Part shown: in pieces, positions 17,961-27,871 of the stretch
Layout: each line of letters starts with the position of its first letter
Position numbering within the stretch: position 1 is the first letter of the stretch
Assembly: GCA_934045075.1 (NCBI GenBank)
Contig: OW203743.1
Location: 17,997,693-18,061,692, forward strand
Direction: 5' to 3'
Source of the DNA: Yponomeuta sedellus
Lineage: Eukaryota > Arthropoda > Insecta > Lepidoptera > Yponomeutidae
DNA: 64,000 nt
Translations under genes and position numbers: made by a program
The notes under the pieces: model-generated
The model's database searches: none
What the model saw: only the letters and a program-made list of their open reading frames with translations
What the model was told of the DNA's origin: nothing

Positions 17961-19011
17961 TTTTTTTTTTTTTTTTGGTTACGCGGGGGAATGCATTTAC
18001 GCACTTCACCACTCTGCTGTCAGGGGACAACAGAGCGGCTTCGTGTGGGACTCCCAGCCCGAGGGCTGGACTACCCACTAAACCCCCGCGGTGATCCTCC
18101 TCTCCTCTACCGGGTCGCGGGGTAGGCCAAAGGTTAAGTCACCGCGACCCGGCAAGAGGTCGCCCCTCCACGTGAGGGGCTCGACTAGTGGGGGAGCCAA
18201 AGTGGCTCCCCAGCGGCGCCCCCTGCCCCATCGCTACGACGGGGCAAGGAAACGCCGCGTCTCCTCGGGGGGGCCATAAAGGCCCCCATACGCTCCAATG
18301 CGCCGCCCCCCCACATCACATTGCTAAAACAATGGGACTAGAGGGGGCGGCGCATCGCTGCGAGGCCCGTCGCGTCGCTCACCAGCGCTTCTCTGAGAAC
18401 AGAGAAGGTGGAGAGCGAGCGCGCGGGCCCTCTCTGTGCCGGAAGGCACCCCCGGATCACGCAGGGGCGCCTTCCGGCCCGCCGTGTTAGAGGCGGAGAG
18501 TCCCCTGACCCCCCGCCCACGGCACTGATCCGACTGGTACGAGGCGCCCGGAGGCACCCCCCCCAGCCGGACCTCCTCCTCTTGGTCGCTTGGGTCCCAC
18601 TCCACGGTGTGAAGCAGGGCCCAAGCGACTAAACGGTCGCAGGGGACAGGGAGAGAGGCGCACCGCAATACCAGCACTCCTCTTCCCCTGCGACCCCACC
18701 GCGTCCGCCATCAACCGGTGGCGGCCCCGGTAAGGCCGCGTCAGGCAGGGAGAGCGGCGCACCGTAATACCGGCACTCCTCTCCCGCCGCGGCCTCCTCC
18801 TTACGGCTGCGATGCCGCCCATACGACATCGCAGCCCGCCTCAGTGGCGGTGCTGCCCATACAGCACCGCCACCTACTGACCGCTCGACTCGCAAGCGAG
18901 GAGCGGTCCCTCCGCGGTTGCTCTTGGTTTCACCGTGGGTGTGTTCCCGCCCGTAGGCCCCCACGGCTACTTAGCCCCCTCGCCACGACAAGGCGGCAAC
19001 CGTCGAGGGGG
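17961..19011 (-). mobile_element. Short telomeric retroposon, copy 6 (long subtype)
   Basis: Complete copy with poly(T) 17961-17976 and both 61-nt modules. The P4 loop of its ribozyme is longer (GGGGGCCTACGGGCGGGAAC), as in copies 7 and 8. Non-coding. Confidence 0.85.
18916..19011 (-). ncRNA. HDV-like ribozyme, short copy 6
   Basis: P1 CCCCCTC/GAGGGGG, P2 GGTTGC/GCAACC, CNRA motif CCAA. P4 is CCGTGGG/CCCACGG, a paired change from CCGTGGT/ACCACGG of copies 2, 4, 5 and 9. Confidence 0.68.
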
Positions 19012-19047
19012 AGGTTAGGTTAGGTTAGGTTAGGTTAGGTTAGGTTA
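19012..19047. repeat. Telomeric repeat tract
   Basis: About seven perfect units. On the right, GGTTA joins GTCTTCCGTG of family B. Confidence 0.95.
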
Positions 19048-19498
19048 GTCTTCCGTGTGGAGTTTCTGGTCTCCCATCGGACGCGTCCCCAGGTGGCGGA
19101 TAGGGGAACGCCCTCCAGATATGGGGGGTACCGGCTTCGGCCGGCGCGGACCAAAACCAGGTGGTGGGGACATCCAGTGGCAGCCTGCTGCTGGAGGTCC
19201 GGCGGGGTCCAATTCGGACTCTGCACTTGGCGGCGGGCTCGGTATGTGCGCTTGCGCAGTTACCGGGCAGGCTTCGGCCACCGTCGGCAAACCCGGAACC
19301 CCACATTGAGTGGCCCGGGGGCTTTCGGGCTGCGAGGAGAAAACCTCTATAAAAATCCCCAATCCCAAGCTTAGACGCCCGGCGATGGGATGCATGGCTG
19401 GTGGGTGACCAGTCGTGAGGGCGTCCTTATCCGTCCGCCGTAGAGCGGGCGTGTTTTGACGGGTCTGCGCTCCACCCAAAGGAGCGCAAAAAAGCATT
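19048..19498 (+). promoter_or_regulatory. 5' UTR of family B
   Basis: Aligns with the family A 5' UTR at 14608-15053 and 62271-62715. It contains GGCTTCGGCC-type hairpins and a CTATAAAAATCCCC block at about 19347. Internal promoter expected from LINE biology; none is proven by the sequence. Confidence 0.65.
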
Positions 19499-21760
19499 AT
19501 GTCAGATACGGACAATGGAACTGGTTCCCGGGTGGGTCCCCGAAAGGGGGAATCCCACCTCTCTGCTTCGGCGGAGAGCTGCCCCGTAGTATACGGGAGG
19601 GGCAACAAATGCTTTAAGGACGGGCAGACCGCCCGTCCTCACCCCTACGACCATGGCAAGAAAACCGGCAAACCGATGCGAGACGCCTCCGGGCGTTTCC
19701 TCTCCCAAACGGCCCTTCTCAGGGCCAACCCCGACCCCCATCCTGACGATGCCGAGGCGTCGGAAGATGGACGCGCACCATCTGCGGCCAGCCAGGTGGA
19801 ACTGGACCTGTCGGACACCGACGGTAACGCCTCTGCGGCGGAACTGCCGAACCGACGGGCCAACAAGCGGGCCTTCCTGAGGCAGAGTTCGGCGGGCTCC
19901 TCCGACTCGGCCAAAAGTGGCCCCAGGAAGAAGGGGAAGACAAAGAAGTCGTCGGCCCCTGCCGTGGCTAGCTCCAGCCACGATGTCGGCTTGCTGGAGG
20001 CTCAGCTGCATCTCGAGGCAGCCAACAGGGCGCAGCTCGAGTTGGAGCTCGAGGAGCAGGTCGCCGCCAGGGAGGAGCAGGCGCGCGTCCGCAGGGCTAA
20101 GACGGGCTACGGCTCGTCAAAAGTCCTGTACGCGGACTACTCCCTGGCGGAGCTAGAGGCGGTGGCCAAGGAGGACCAAGAGGAGATTGTAAGGGTCGCC
20201 TCGAGGTCCTCCAACCTGAAGGGTACCTTTCAGAAGGCCCTCAAATGCCGGGCTGCCAGCATGCGCGATATCGTGTGCGAGATGGCGCAACGCACGACCA
20301 ATGACGAAGTGGGGCAACTGCAGGCGAGGGTCGATCGCCTGCAGAAGGAGGTCAGCGAGCTTCACAAGAAGCTCGCTGAAGCTACAGCGCAGCCCGTTGG
20401 GGCCCCGCCGACAGCGCCGGCGGTCGACCTCTCCTCCTCCAAACTTGAGGAAATTATCCTCAAGGTAGTAAGGGAGGAGAGGGCGTTTACCAGAGCCTGC
20501 ATAGCGGGCATAGAGGACAGGCTCCTGCCTGAGAAGCGTATCCGCCCGCCACTCGCAGCGGACAAGTCGGCGCCTGTCCTGGCCCCGGCCCCGATGGCTC
20601 CTCCCCCGATCCCGAAGCCCTCAAAGGGCAAGGGCAAGGGGAAGAAGTCGCCGGCGGCCCCACCCGCACCAGTGGCGGAACGGGAGGCTGAACCGGCGGC
20701 GGTTCCTAGCACGCGCCTCCAGAGGGACGACGCCTTCCTTCCCTCCACCACCCCGTCCAACGAATCGTGGACTGGGGTGGTCAGGAGGAAGAGGAGAGGT
20801 GCCAAGAACGTGGTGTCGGCCGTTGCCCCCCCTGCCAATACCCCTCCCGGCCCGTCGAAGGCGACGGGCAAGGGACAGGGGAAAGGTGGGGGGAAGAAGT
20901 CGGCCCCCAAGCCAGCCGGGGGGAAACTTGTTCCTCCCAAAACTGCGGCCGTCGTAGTGACGCTCACTGCGGAAGCCGTGGAGAGGGGCGAGACGTACGA
21001 GTCCGTTCTGAAACGGGCTCGTACCAACGTCGACCCCGCTGCGCTGGGGATTGGACCGGTGACGTGCCGCCTGACCCAAACCGGCGCTCGACTGTTCGAG
21101 TTCCCGGGGGCCAAACGCATCGAAAACGCTGACCTCTTCGCGTCAAAGATGCAAGAGGTCATAGCGGATGTGGCCAAGGTGGTCAGGCCCACCAAGACCG
21201 CGACCTTGGAGGTGACCGGCCTCGACGACTCGGTCACCAATGAGGAGGTGGTGACGGCGGTCGCAACTGCGGGAGGTTGCGAGGCGGCGGCGGTGCGGGG
21301 CCGGGCCATCAGACCGGGCCGCGGCGGTCTGGGCACTATGCGTCTGGAGTGCCCAGTCGCAGCCGCGAAGGCTGTACTGGCCAAGGGGCGGCTCCCCGTG
21401 GGCTTCGGAGTGGCCACTGTGAGGGCGCTTGAAAGCATGCCTTTCCGCTGCTTCAAGTGCCTCGGAGTCGGTCACACCAGAGCTCTGTGTCAGTCCCGTG
21501 TGGACAGGTCGGAGCTCTGTCACCGCTGCGGGGAGGCGGGGCACAAGGCGAACGCCTGCGGCGTGGCCTCGCCGCGCTGCGCCGTCTGCTCCGCCAGCGG
21601 CCGCCCAGCCGACCACGTGATGGCGGGGAGGAGATGTAATCCTCCCCCAAAGAAGGGGCAGAAGCAAGTGCCAGCCCGGCCTGCTTCTGCCGCCGTCGCC
21701 GTTGGGCCCACCGAGGTTCCGCCGCCGCCGGCCGATGAGGGAAGTGCGATGGACCAGTGA
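19499..21760 (+). CDS. Family B ORF1: gag-like protein with three zinc knuckles
   Basis: A 753-residue RNA-binding protein. The first 40 residues (RVGPRKGESHLSA, CPVVYGRG) match family A; the rest diverges. A charged helical region near residues 165-205 (LELEEQVAAREEQ) may be a coiled coil. The conserved gag segment has TAAVVVTLTAEAVERGETY near residue 480. Three CCHC knuckles lie at about 648-705: CFKCLGVGHTRALC, CHRCGEAGHKANAC and CAVCSASGRPADHV...RRC. The TGA stop overlaps the ORF2 ATG by one base (TGATG), the same kind of overlap (UAAUG) that supports translational coupling in Bombyx SART1. The frame is intact. Confidence 0.9.
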   Translation: MSDTDNGTGSRVGPRKGESHLSASAESCPVVYGRGNKCFKDGQTARPHPYDHGKKTGKPMRDASGRFLSQTALLRANPDPHPDDAEASEDGRAPSAASQVELDLSDTDGNASAAELPNRRANKRAFLRQSSAGSSDSAKSGPRKKGKTKKSSAPAVASSSHDVGLLEAQLHLEAANRAQLELELEEQVAAREEQARVRRAKTGYGSSKVLYADYSLAELEAVAKEDQEEIVRVASRSSNLKGTFQKALKCRAASMRDIVCEMAQRTTNDEVGQLQARVDRLQKEVSELHKKLAEATAQPVGAPPTAPAVDLSSSKLEEIILKVVREERAFTRACIAGIEDRLLPEKRIRPPLAADKSAPVLAPAPMAPPPIPKPSKGKGKGKKSPAAPPAPVAEREAEPAAVPSTRLQRDDAFLPSTTPSNESWTGVVRRKRRGAKNVVSAVAPPANTPPGPSKATGKGQGKGGGKKSAPKPAGGKLVPPKTAAVVVTLTAEAVERGETYESVLKRARTNVDPAALGIGPVTCRLTQTGARLFEFPGAKRIENADLFASKMQEVIADVAKVVRPTKTATLEVTGLDDSVTNEEVVTAVATAGGCEAAAVRGRAIRPGRGGLGTMRLECPVAAAKAVLAKGRLPVGFGVATVRALESMPFRCFKCLGVGHTRALCQSRVDRSELCHRCGEAGHKANACGVASPRCAVCSASGRPADHVMAGRRCNPPPKKGQKQVPARPASAAVAVGPTEVPPPPADEGSAMDQ
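19531..19604 (+). promoter_or_regulatory. Hairpin cluster inside the ORF1 start
   Basis: Within codons 11-35 lie GGTGGG-t-CCCC-GAAA-GGGG-gaat-CCCACC (19531-19559, GNRA loop) and an 8-bp stem with a TTCG loop (19559-19578). Then comes TGCCCC/GGGGCA or, alternatively, CCCGTA/TACGGG. Family A copies at 14529-14575 and 62191-62238 keep the folds; in hairpin 2 a T-G pair becomes C-G and the loop becomes TCCA or TGCG. Confidence 0.6.
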
Positions 21761-24700
21761 TGGGTAGGGTCCATCGCATTTTACAGGCGAACACCAACCA
21801 CTGCCGAGTGGCCCAGGACCTACTGGTCCAGGTCATGGCCGAGTGGTTGGTGGACGTGGCGGTTGTCGCCGAGCCGTACTCCGTCCCTGGCCGCTGGCTA
21901 GGAGATAGGGACGGCTCGGTGGCGCTCGTAGCGCGGTCTTCCACGGACTCCCCTCCCCTCTCGCTCTTAGAGAGGGGACCGGGATACGTGGCCGCCGCGT
22001 GGGGAGAGATAGCCTTTGTGGGCGTATATCTCTCCCCGAATCGCCCACTGTCGGACTTCGAGAATTTTCTCGGAGTCCTCGCCGCAGTGGTCGGCAGGGT
22101 GGGTTCGCGTCAGGTCTCCGTCCTGGGAGACCTGAACGCCAAATCGGTGGCGTGGGGCAACCCGGCCACGGACGCGCGCGGGCGGGAGCTGGAGCTCTGG
22201 GCGGCCTCCTCCGGTCTCTCCCTCTTGAACAGGGGGAGCGTCCACACGTGCGTGCGACGGCGGGGCGGGTCAGTCGTGGATGTCACCTTTGCATCCCCCG
22301 CACTAGCTGCGCGTGTGGACAACTGGCGGGTGGACATGGTGGAGACTTTCTCGGACCACCGCTACGTGCGGTTCGAGATCTCCACCCAGAGCCCCCAGGG
22401 AGCGGCCCCGCCGGGCCAATCCCCATTCCCTCGGTGGGCTCTCGTCCACCTGGACAGGGAGGCAGCCGGGGAGGCGGCCTTCGTCCAGGACTGGCTCTCG
22501 CCGGCCTTAAATGTCCTGGACGTGGACGCCGCCGCGGCCGGGCTGAGGGGTTCGTTGACCGAGGTATGCAACTCAAGCATGCCTCGGTCACGTCGTCGGC
22601 CCCCCCGACGCGCTGTCCACTGGTGGTCGGAGGAGTTGGCGGGTCTCCGGACCGACTGCGTAGCGGCCCGTCGGGAGTACGCCAGGAGTCGGCGGCGGCG
22701 AGTGCGCGACCAGGCCAACGAGGACCGCCTTTACGACCTATACGTGGGCGCAAAGGGGGTCCTCAGGTCTGCAATACTCGCCGCCCAGGACTCGTCACGA
22801 GACGAGCTCCTGGAGGGTCTCGACAACGACCCTTTTGGGAGGCCGTATAAGGCGGCGCGGAACAAACTGCGCCCCTTTGGCCCCCCACTGTCGGAGACCC
22901 TCGAGCCGGCATTGCTGGACGGGGTGGTCCGGTCCCTGTTTCCGGACAGGGCCAACTTCACCCCGCCAGTGATGGATCCTCCCCGGGCCGAGGCTCAGCA
23001 GGAGGAGGAGGAGGTCCCTCCTCTCACGGAGGCCGAATTCTGTGCGGTGGCGCTCCGCCTCCGCGCGAAGAAGACGGCCCCCGGGCCGGACGGCGTCCCC
23101 GCCAGGGTGGTGGCAATAGCTGCCACCCGGATGGTGGACAGATTTCGGGACCTCTTCGACGCGTGTCTTGCGTCGGGGAGGTTCCCGAAACCTTGGAAGG
23201 AGGGGCAGCTGTGCCTCCTTCGTAAGGAAGGGCGCCCGGCGGACTCCCCCTCGGCATACCGGCCCATCGTCTTGCTCGATGAGGTCGGTAAGATGTTCGA
23301 GGGGATCATCGCCGGCCGCCTGAACGAGCACCTGCGCGTGGTTGGGCCGGACCTCTCGGACGCTCAGTATGGTTTCCGGACTGAGCGTTCGACAGTGGAC
23401 GCCCTGGCCCTACTAAAGGGCCAGGTGAAGGAGGCCATGGGCGCCGGGGATGGAGTGTTGGCTGTGTCTTTCGACATAGCCAACGCGTTCAACTCCATCC
23501 CCCATCCCACCGTCCTCGAGGCGCTCCGTTTCCACGGAGTGCCTCGATATTTGCGGGGCCTTCTGGCGAACTACTTGGAGGACCGAGTGGTCCTCCTCGT
23601 GGACAAGGCTGGCCGGCTCCGGCGATATAGCGTCGAATCCGGTGTTCCGCAGGGGTCGGTCTTAGGACCTCTTCTCTGGAACATCGGGTTCGACTGGTTG
23701 TTGCGGGGAACCCTCCTCCGGGGCACGAGCGTCATCTGCTATGCAGATGACACTCTCCTCACCGCCCGGGGAGGGAACTTTAGGGAGGCGGCCAGTTTGG
23801 CCTCGGCGGGCGGCTCCTTAACAGCCGGGAGGATCCGCCGCCTAGGGCTGAGGGTGGCGCTGCACAAGACCGAGGCCGTGTTCTTTCACGGTCCCAAGCA
23901 GCGCCTCCCGCCTGACGCCCACATCTTCGTGGAAGGCGTCAGGGTTGAGGTAAAGGCCCAGATGAAATATCTGGGCCTGACTCTGGACAGCAGGTGGCGC
24001 TTCGGTCCGCACTTCAGCGGACTGTCGTCGCGCCTGCTGAAGGTGGCGAGGGCCCTCTCATGGCTCATGCCGAATTTGGGAGGGCCGAGTGGGCGATGCC
24101 GGCGGCTGTACGCCGGCATTCTGAGGAGCATGGCCCTGTACGGAGCGCCCATCTGGGCAGACTCCCTCCAGAGGAGGGAAAATGCCACAGCGCTCCGGGC
24201 GCCTCAAAGGGCCATCGCCCAGAGGGTGGCGCGAAGCTACCGCTCGGTAGGTTTCGCGGCAGCCTGCGCTCTGGCGGGCACCCCGCCTTGGGAGCTAGAG
24301 GCGTGGGTGCTCGCCAGAGTGCACGAATGGACGGCGGCGCGAAGGGCGCGCGGGGAGCGCCCCGCTCCTGAGGAACGGGCGGCCGTCAGGCGGGAGGCGA
24401 TGGAAGCCGTCATCCACCACTGGAGGGCGGCCCTCGCCACCGCAACGTTTGGCCGCCGAACCCTGGATGCGCTCGGGCCGGTCCTTCAGGACTGGCTTGA
24501 GCGGTCGCACGGTTTCCTCTCTTTCCGGCTGGTGCAGGTGCTGTCCGGGCACGGATGCTTCGGTTCGTACCTGCACCGGATCGGGAGAGAGGAAAGTCCG
24601 GGGTGCCAGGACTGCGGCGCGGCGTACGACACGGCGCAGCACATCCTTGAGGTGTGCCCGTCGCTGTCCGAGCGGCGCCGCAGTCTAATCGCCGTGGTTG

Positions 24701-27268
24701 GGCCGGACCTCTCGCTGCCCGGCTTGGTAAATGCCATGCTGGGTAGCGAGGAGGCGTGGACGGCGGTCGCCTCCTTCTGTGAGGACGTGATGTCACAGAG
24801 GGAGGAGGCGGAGCGTGCGCGGGAGAACGATGGACAGGGAGGCAGCCGGGGAGGCGGCCTTCGTCCAGGACTGGCTCTCGCCGGCCTTAAATGTCCTGGA
24901 CGTGGACGCCGCCGCGGCCGGGCTGAGGGGTTCGTTGACCGAGGTATGCAACTCAAGCATGCCTCGGTCACGTCGTCGGCCCCCCCGACGCGCTGTCCAC
25001 TGGTGGTCGGAGGAGTTGGCGGGTCTCCGGACCGACTGCGTAGCGGCCCGTCGGGAGTACGCCAGGAGTCGGCGGCGGCGAGTGCGCGACCAGGCCAACG
25101 AGGACCGCCTTTACGACCTATACGTGGGCGCAAAGGGGGTCCTCAGGTCTGCAATACTCGCCGCCCAGGACTCGTCACGAGACGAGCTCCTGGAGGGTCT
25201 CGACAACGACCCTTTTGGGAGGCCGTATAAGGCGGCGCGGAACAAACTGCGCCCCTTTGGCCCCCCACTGTCGGAGACCCTCGAGCCGGCATTGCTGGAC
25301 GGGGTGGTCCGGTCCCTGTTTCCGGACAGGGCCAACTTCACCCCGCCAGTGATGGATCCTCCCCGGGCCGAGGCTCAGCAGGAGGAGGAGGAGGTCCCTC
25401 CTCTCACGGAGGCCGAATTCTGTGCGGTGGCGCTCCGCCTCCGCGCGAAGAAGACGGCCCCCGGGCCGGACGGCGTCCCCGCCAGGGTGGTGGCAATAGC
25501 TGCCACCCGGATGGTGGACAGATTTCGGGACCTCTTCGACGCGTGTCTTGCGTCGGGGAGGTTCCCGAAACCTTGGAAGGAGGGGCAGCTGTGCCTCCTT
25601 CGTAAGGAAGGGCGCCCGGCGGACTCCCCCTCGGCATACCGGCCCATCGTCTTGCTCGATGAGGTCGGTAAGATGTTCGAGGGGATCATCGCCGGCCGCC
25701 TGAACGAGCACCTGCGCGTGGTTGGGCCGGACCTCTCGGACGCTCAGTATGGTTTCCGGACTGAGCGTTCGACAGTGGACGCCCTGGCCCTACTAAAGGG
25801 CCAGGTGAAGGAGGCCATGGGCGCCGGGGATGGAGTGTTGGCTGTGTCTTTCGACATAGCCAACGCGTTCAACTCCATCCCCCATCCCACCGTCCTCGAG
25901 GCGCTCCGTTTCCACGGAGTGCCTCGATATTTGCGGGGCCTTCTGGCGAACTACTTGGAGGACCGAGTGGTCCTCCTCGTGGACAAGGCTGGCCGGCTCC
26001 GGCGATATAGCGTCGAATCCGGTGTTCCGCAGGGGTCGGTCTTAGGACCTCTTCTCTGGAACATCGGGTTCGACTGGTTGTTGCGGGGAACCCTCCTCCG
26101 GGGCACGAGCGTCATCTGCTATGCAGATGACACTCTCCTCACCGCCCGGGGAGGGAACTTTAGGGAGGCGGCCAGTTTGGCCTCGGCGGGCGGCTCCTTA
26201 ACAGCCGGGAGGATCCGCCGCCTAGGGCTGAGGGTGGCGCTGCACAAGACCGAGGCCGTGTTCTTTCACGGTCCCAAGCAGCGCCTCCCGCCTGACGCCC
26301 ACATCTTCGTGGAAGGCGTCAGGGTTGAGGTAAAGGCCCAGATGAAATATCTGGGCCTGACTCTGGACAGCAGGTGGCGCTTCGGTCCGCACTTCAGCGG
26401 ACTGTCGTCGCGCCTGCTGAAGGTGGCGAGGGCCCTCTCATGGCTCATGCCGAATTTGGGAGGGCCGAGTGGGCGATGCCGGCGGCTGTACGCCGGCATT
26501 CTGAGGAGCATGGCCCTGTACGGAGCGCCCATCTGGGCAGACTCCCTCCAGAGGAGGGAAAATGCCACAGCGCTCCGGGCGCCTCAAAGGGCCATCGCCC
26601 AGAGGGTGGCGCGAAGCTACCGCTCGGTAGGTTTCGCGGCAGCCTGCGCTCTGGCGGGCACCCCGCCTTGGGAGCTAGAGGCGTGGGTGCTCGCCAGAGT
26701 GCACGAATGGACGGCGGCGCGAAGGGCGCGCGGGGAGCGCCCCGCTCCTGAGGAACGGGCGGCCGTCAGGCGGGAGGCGATGGAAGCCGTCATCCACCAC
26801 TGGAGGGCGGCCCTCGCCACCGCAACGTTTGGCCGCCGAACCCTGGATGCGCTCGGGCCGGTCCTTCAGGACTGGCTTGAGCGGTCGCACGGTTTCCTCT
26901 CTTTCCGGCTGGTGCAGGTGCTGTCCGGGCACGGATGCTTCGGTTCGTACCTGCACCGGATCGGGAGAGAGGAAAGTCCGGGGTGCCAGGACTGCGGCGC
27001 GGCGTACGACACGGCGCAGCACATCCTTGAGGTGTGCCCGTCGCTGTCCGAGCGGCGCCGCAGTCTAATCGCCGTGGTTGGGCCGGACCTCTCGCTGCCC
27101 GGCTTGGTAAATGCCATGCTGGGTAGCGAGGAGGCGTGGACGGCGGTCGCCTCCTTCTGTGAGGACGTGATGTCGCAGAGGGAGGAGGCGGAGCGTGCGC
27201 GGGAGAACGATCCTCTCGCGCCGCTGCTCCGCCGTCGAAAGAGGGGCGGGAGAGGGCGGACACGTTAG
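21760..27268 (+). pseudogene. Family B ORF2: endonuclease-RT, broken by internal tandem duplication
   Basis: Endonuclease and reverse transcriptase of family B. The start is ATG at 21760, overlapping the ORF1 TGA. The first pass has the endonuclease (LQANTNHC, VVAEPY, LGDLNAKS, FSDHRYVRF), reverse transcriptase (SAYRPIVLLDEVGKMFE, YGFRTERSTVDAL, SFDIANAFNS, SGVPQGSVLGPLLWN, CYADDTLL near residue 660) and C-terminal CCHC (CQDC...HILEVC). At 24831 the sequence jumps back to the copy of 22451. As 2,380 is not a multiple of three, the frame shifts and stops at 25230. The second pass is open from the junction to 27268 and supplies the real C-terminus. Removing one copy arithmetically gives 1,042 residues, the size of the family A and C enzymes. 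Confidence 0.88.
22451..27210 (+). repeat. 2,380-bp tandem duplication within ORF2
   Basis: Copy 1 is 22451-24830 and copy 2 is 24831-27210. They look identical apart from one difference I noticed (tgtcacag near 24793 versus tgtcgcag near 27173). The junction has a one-base overlap, with no obvious repeat at the breakpoints. It is a recent event or an assembly error. Confidence 0.9.
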
Positions 27269-27629
27269 CGTCCCCCTTCCTCTCGCTCCATGGTGATGAG
27301 CAGCGGGCGACAGGTGCGGGGGCGCCCTCGCCCGCATTGCACCGCTCATCACCGAGCCGTACGAGGATGACCGAGCACCCACGGTTGTCCTCGGACCCCT
27401 CCCCGTAAAGGGCGGGGCGCGTCGGGCCCGCCGTGCCTAGGCGGGCAATCGCCGGCGGGGGACTGGAAGTAAAGGCTGTGCCGGTTTCCCAGACCCCCGC
27501 CACTAAAGGCGACGAGGGGTGCCGCTGGGTTGTTTAGTGGGTATACCGGGAACCGCTTTCCCGGGGAGTCCCACATACTCTCTCCCGTCCCCCGACGGGG
27601 GGGAGATGCGTAACGCATTTTTCCCAGCG
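27269..27629 (+). promoter_or_regulatory. Family B 3' UTR with the shared terminal fold
   Basis: A long stem GGTGATGAGC/GCTCATCACC starts the UTR near 27292. The terminal fold is 27523-27629: closing stem CGCTGGG/CCCAGCG; hairpin 1 GTGGG/CCCAC with inner CCGGGAA/TTCCCGG; hairpin 2 CCCGTC/GACGGG; hairpin 3 ATGCG-TAA-CGCAT. Poly(A) follows at once. Confidence 0.72.
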
Positions 27630-27689
<60 letters not shown>

Positions 27690-27691
<2 letters not shown>

Positions 27692-27699
27692 TTAGGTTA
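27690..27699. repeat. Telomeric repeat tract
   Basis: Two units (GGTTAGGTTA) between the poly(A) of B and family C copy 1. Confidence 0.9.
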
Positions 27700-27701
27700 G
27701 T

Positions 27702-27768
27702 CTGCGTCGGTACGCCATTGCGAGTAGATGTGTGCGCTGTTCGCTACTTTGCAAATAAGTACCCGCAG
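27702..27768 (+). ncRNA. 5'-terminal hairpin of family C
   Basis: CTGCG (27702-27706) pairs with CGCAG (27764-27768) and GGTAC (27709-27713) with GTACC (27759-27763). Inside, TTGC pairs with GCAA and AGTAG with CTACT (27723-27727, 27744-27748). This is a plain nested stem and does not fit the HDV-like fold. Copy 2 has the same at 34731-34797. Confidence 0.5.
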
Positions 27769-27871
27769 CAATTGCTTTTGTTTATTTATTAGTAAATAAA
27801 AGTGTGAAGTGCCTGCATACGTGTGCATCTGTGTTTGGCGTGTGCGTGCGTAGTGCACGTTATAAGATACG

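Larger units (their letters stand above)
19048..27689 (+). mobile_element. Family B LINE, full-length but with duplicated ORF2 segment
   Basis: A plus-strand R1-clade LINE: 5' UTR 19048-19498, ORF1 19499-21760, ORF2 21760-27268, 3' UTR to 27629 and poly(A) 27630-27689, followed by GGTTAGG. It has the opposite target orientation to family A, yet shares A's 5' UTR and ORF1 start. A 2,380-bp tandem duplication interrupts ORF2, so this copy should not make the full enzyme. Confidence 0.9.

Noticed and set aside
19347..19362. CTATAAAAATCCCC as a TATA box
   Set aside because: It lies about 300 bp inside the element; a promoter there would lose the conserved 5' UTR, so it is not annotated as a promoter.
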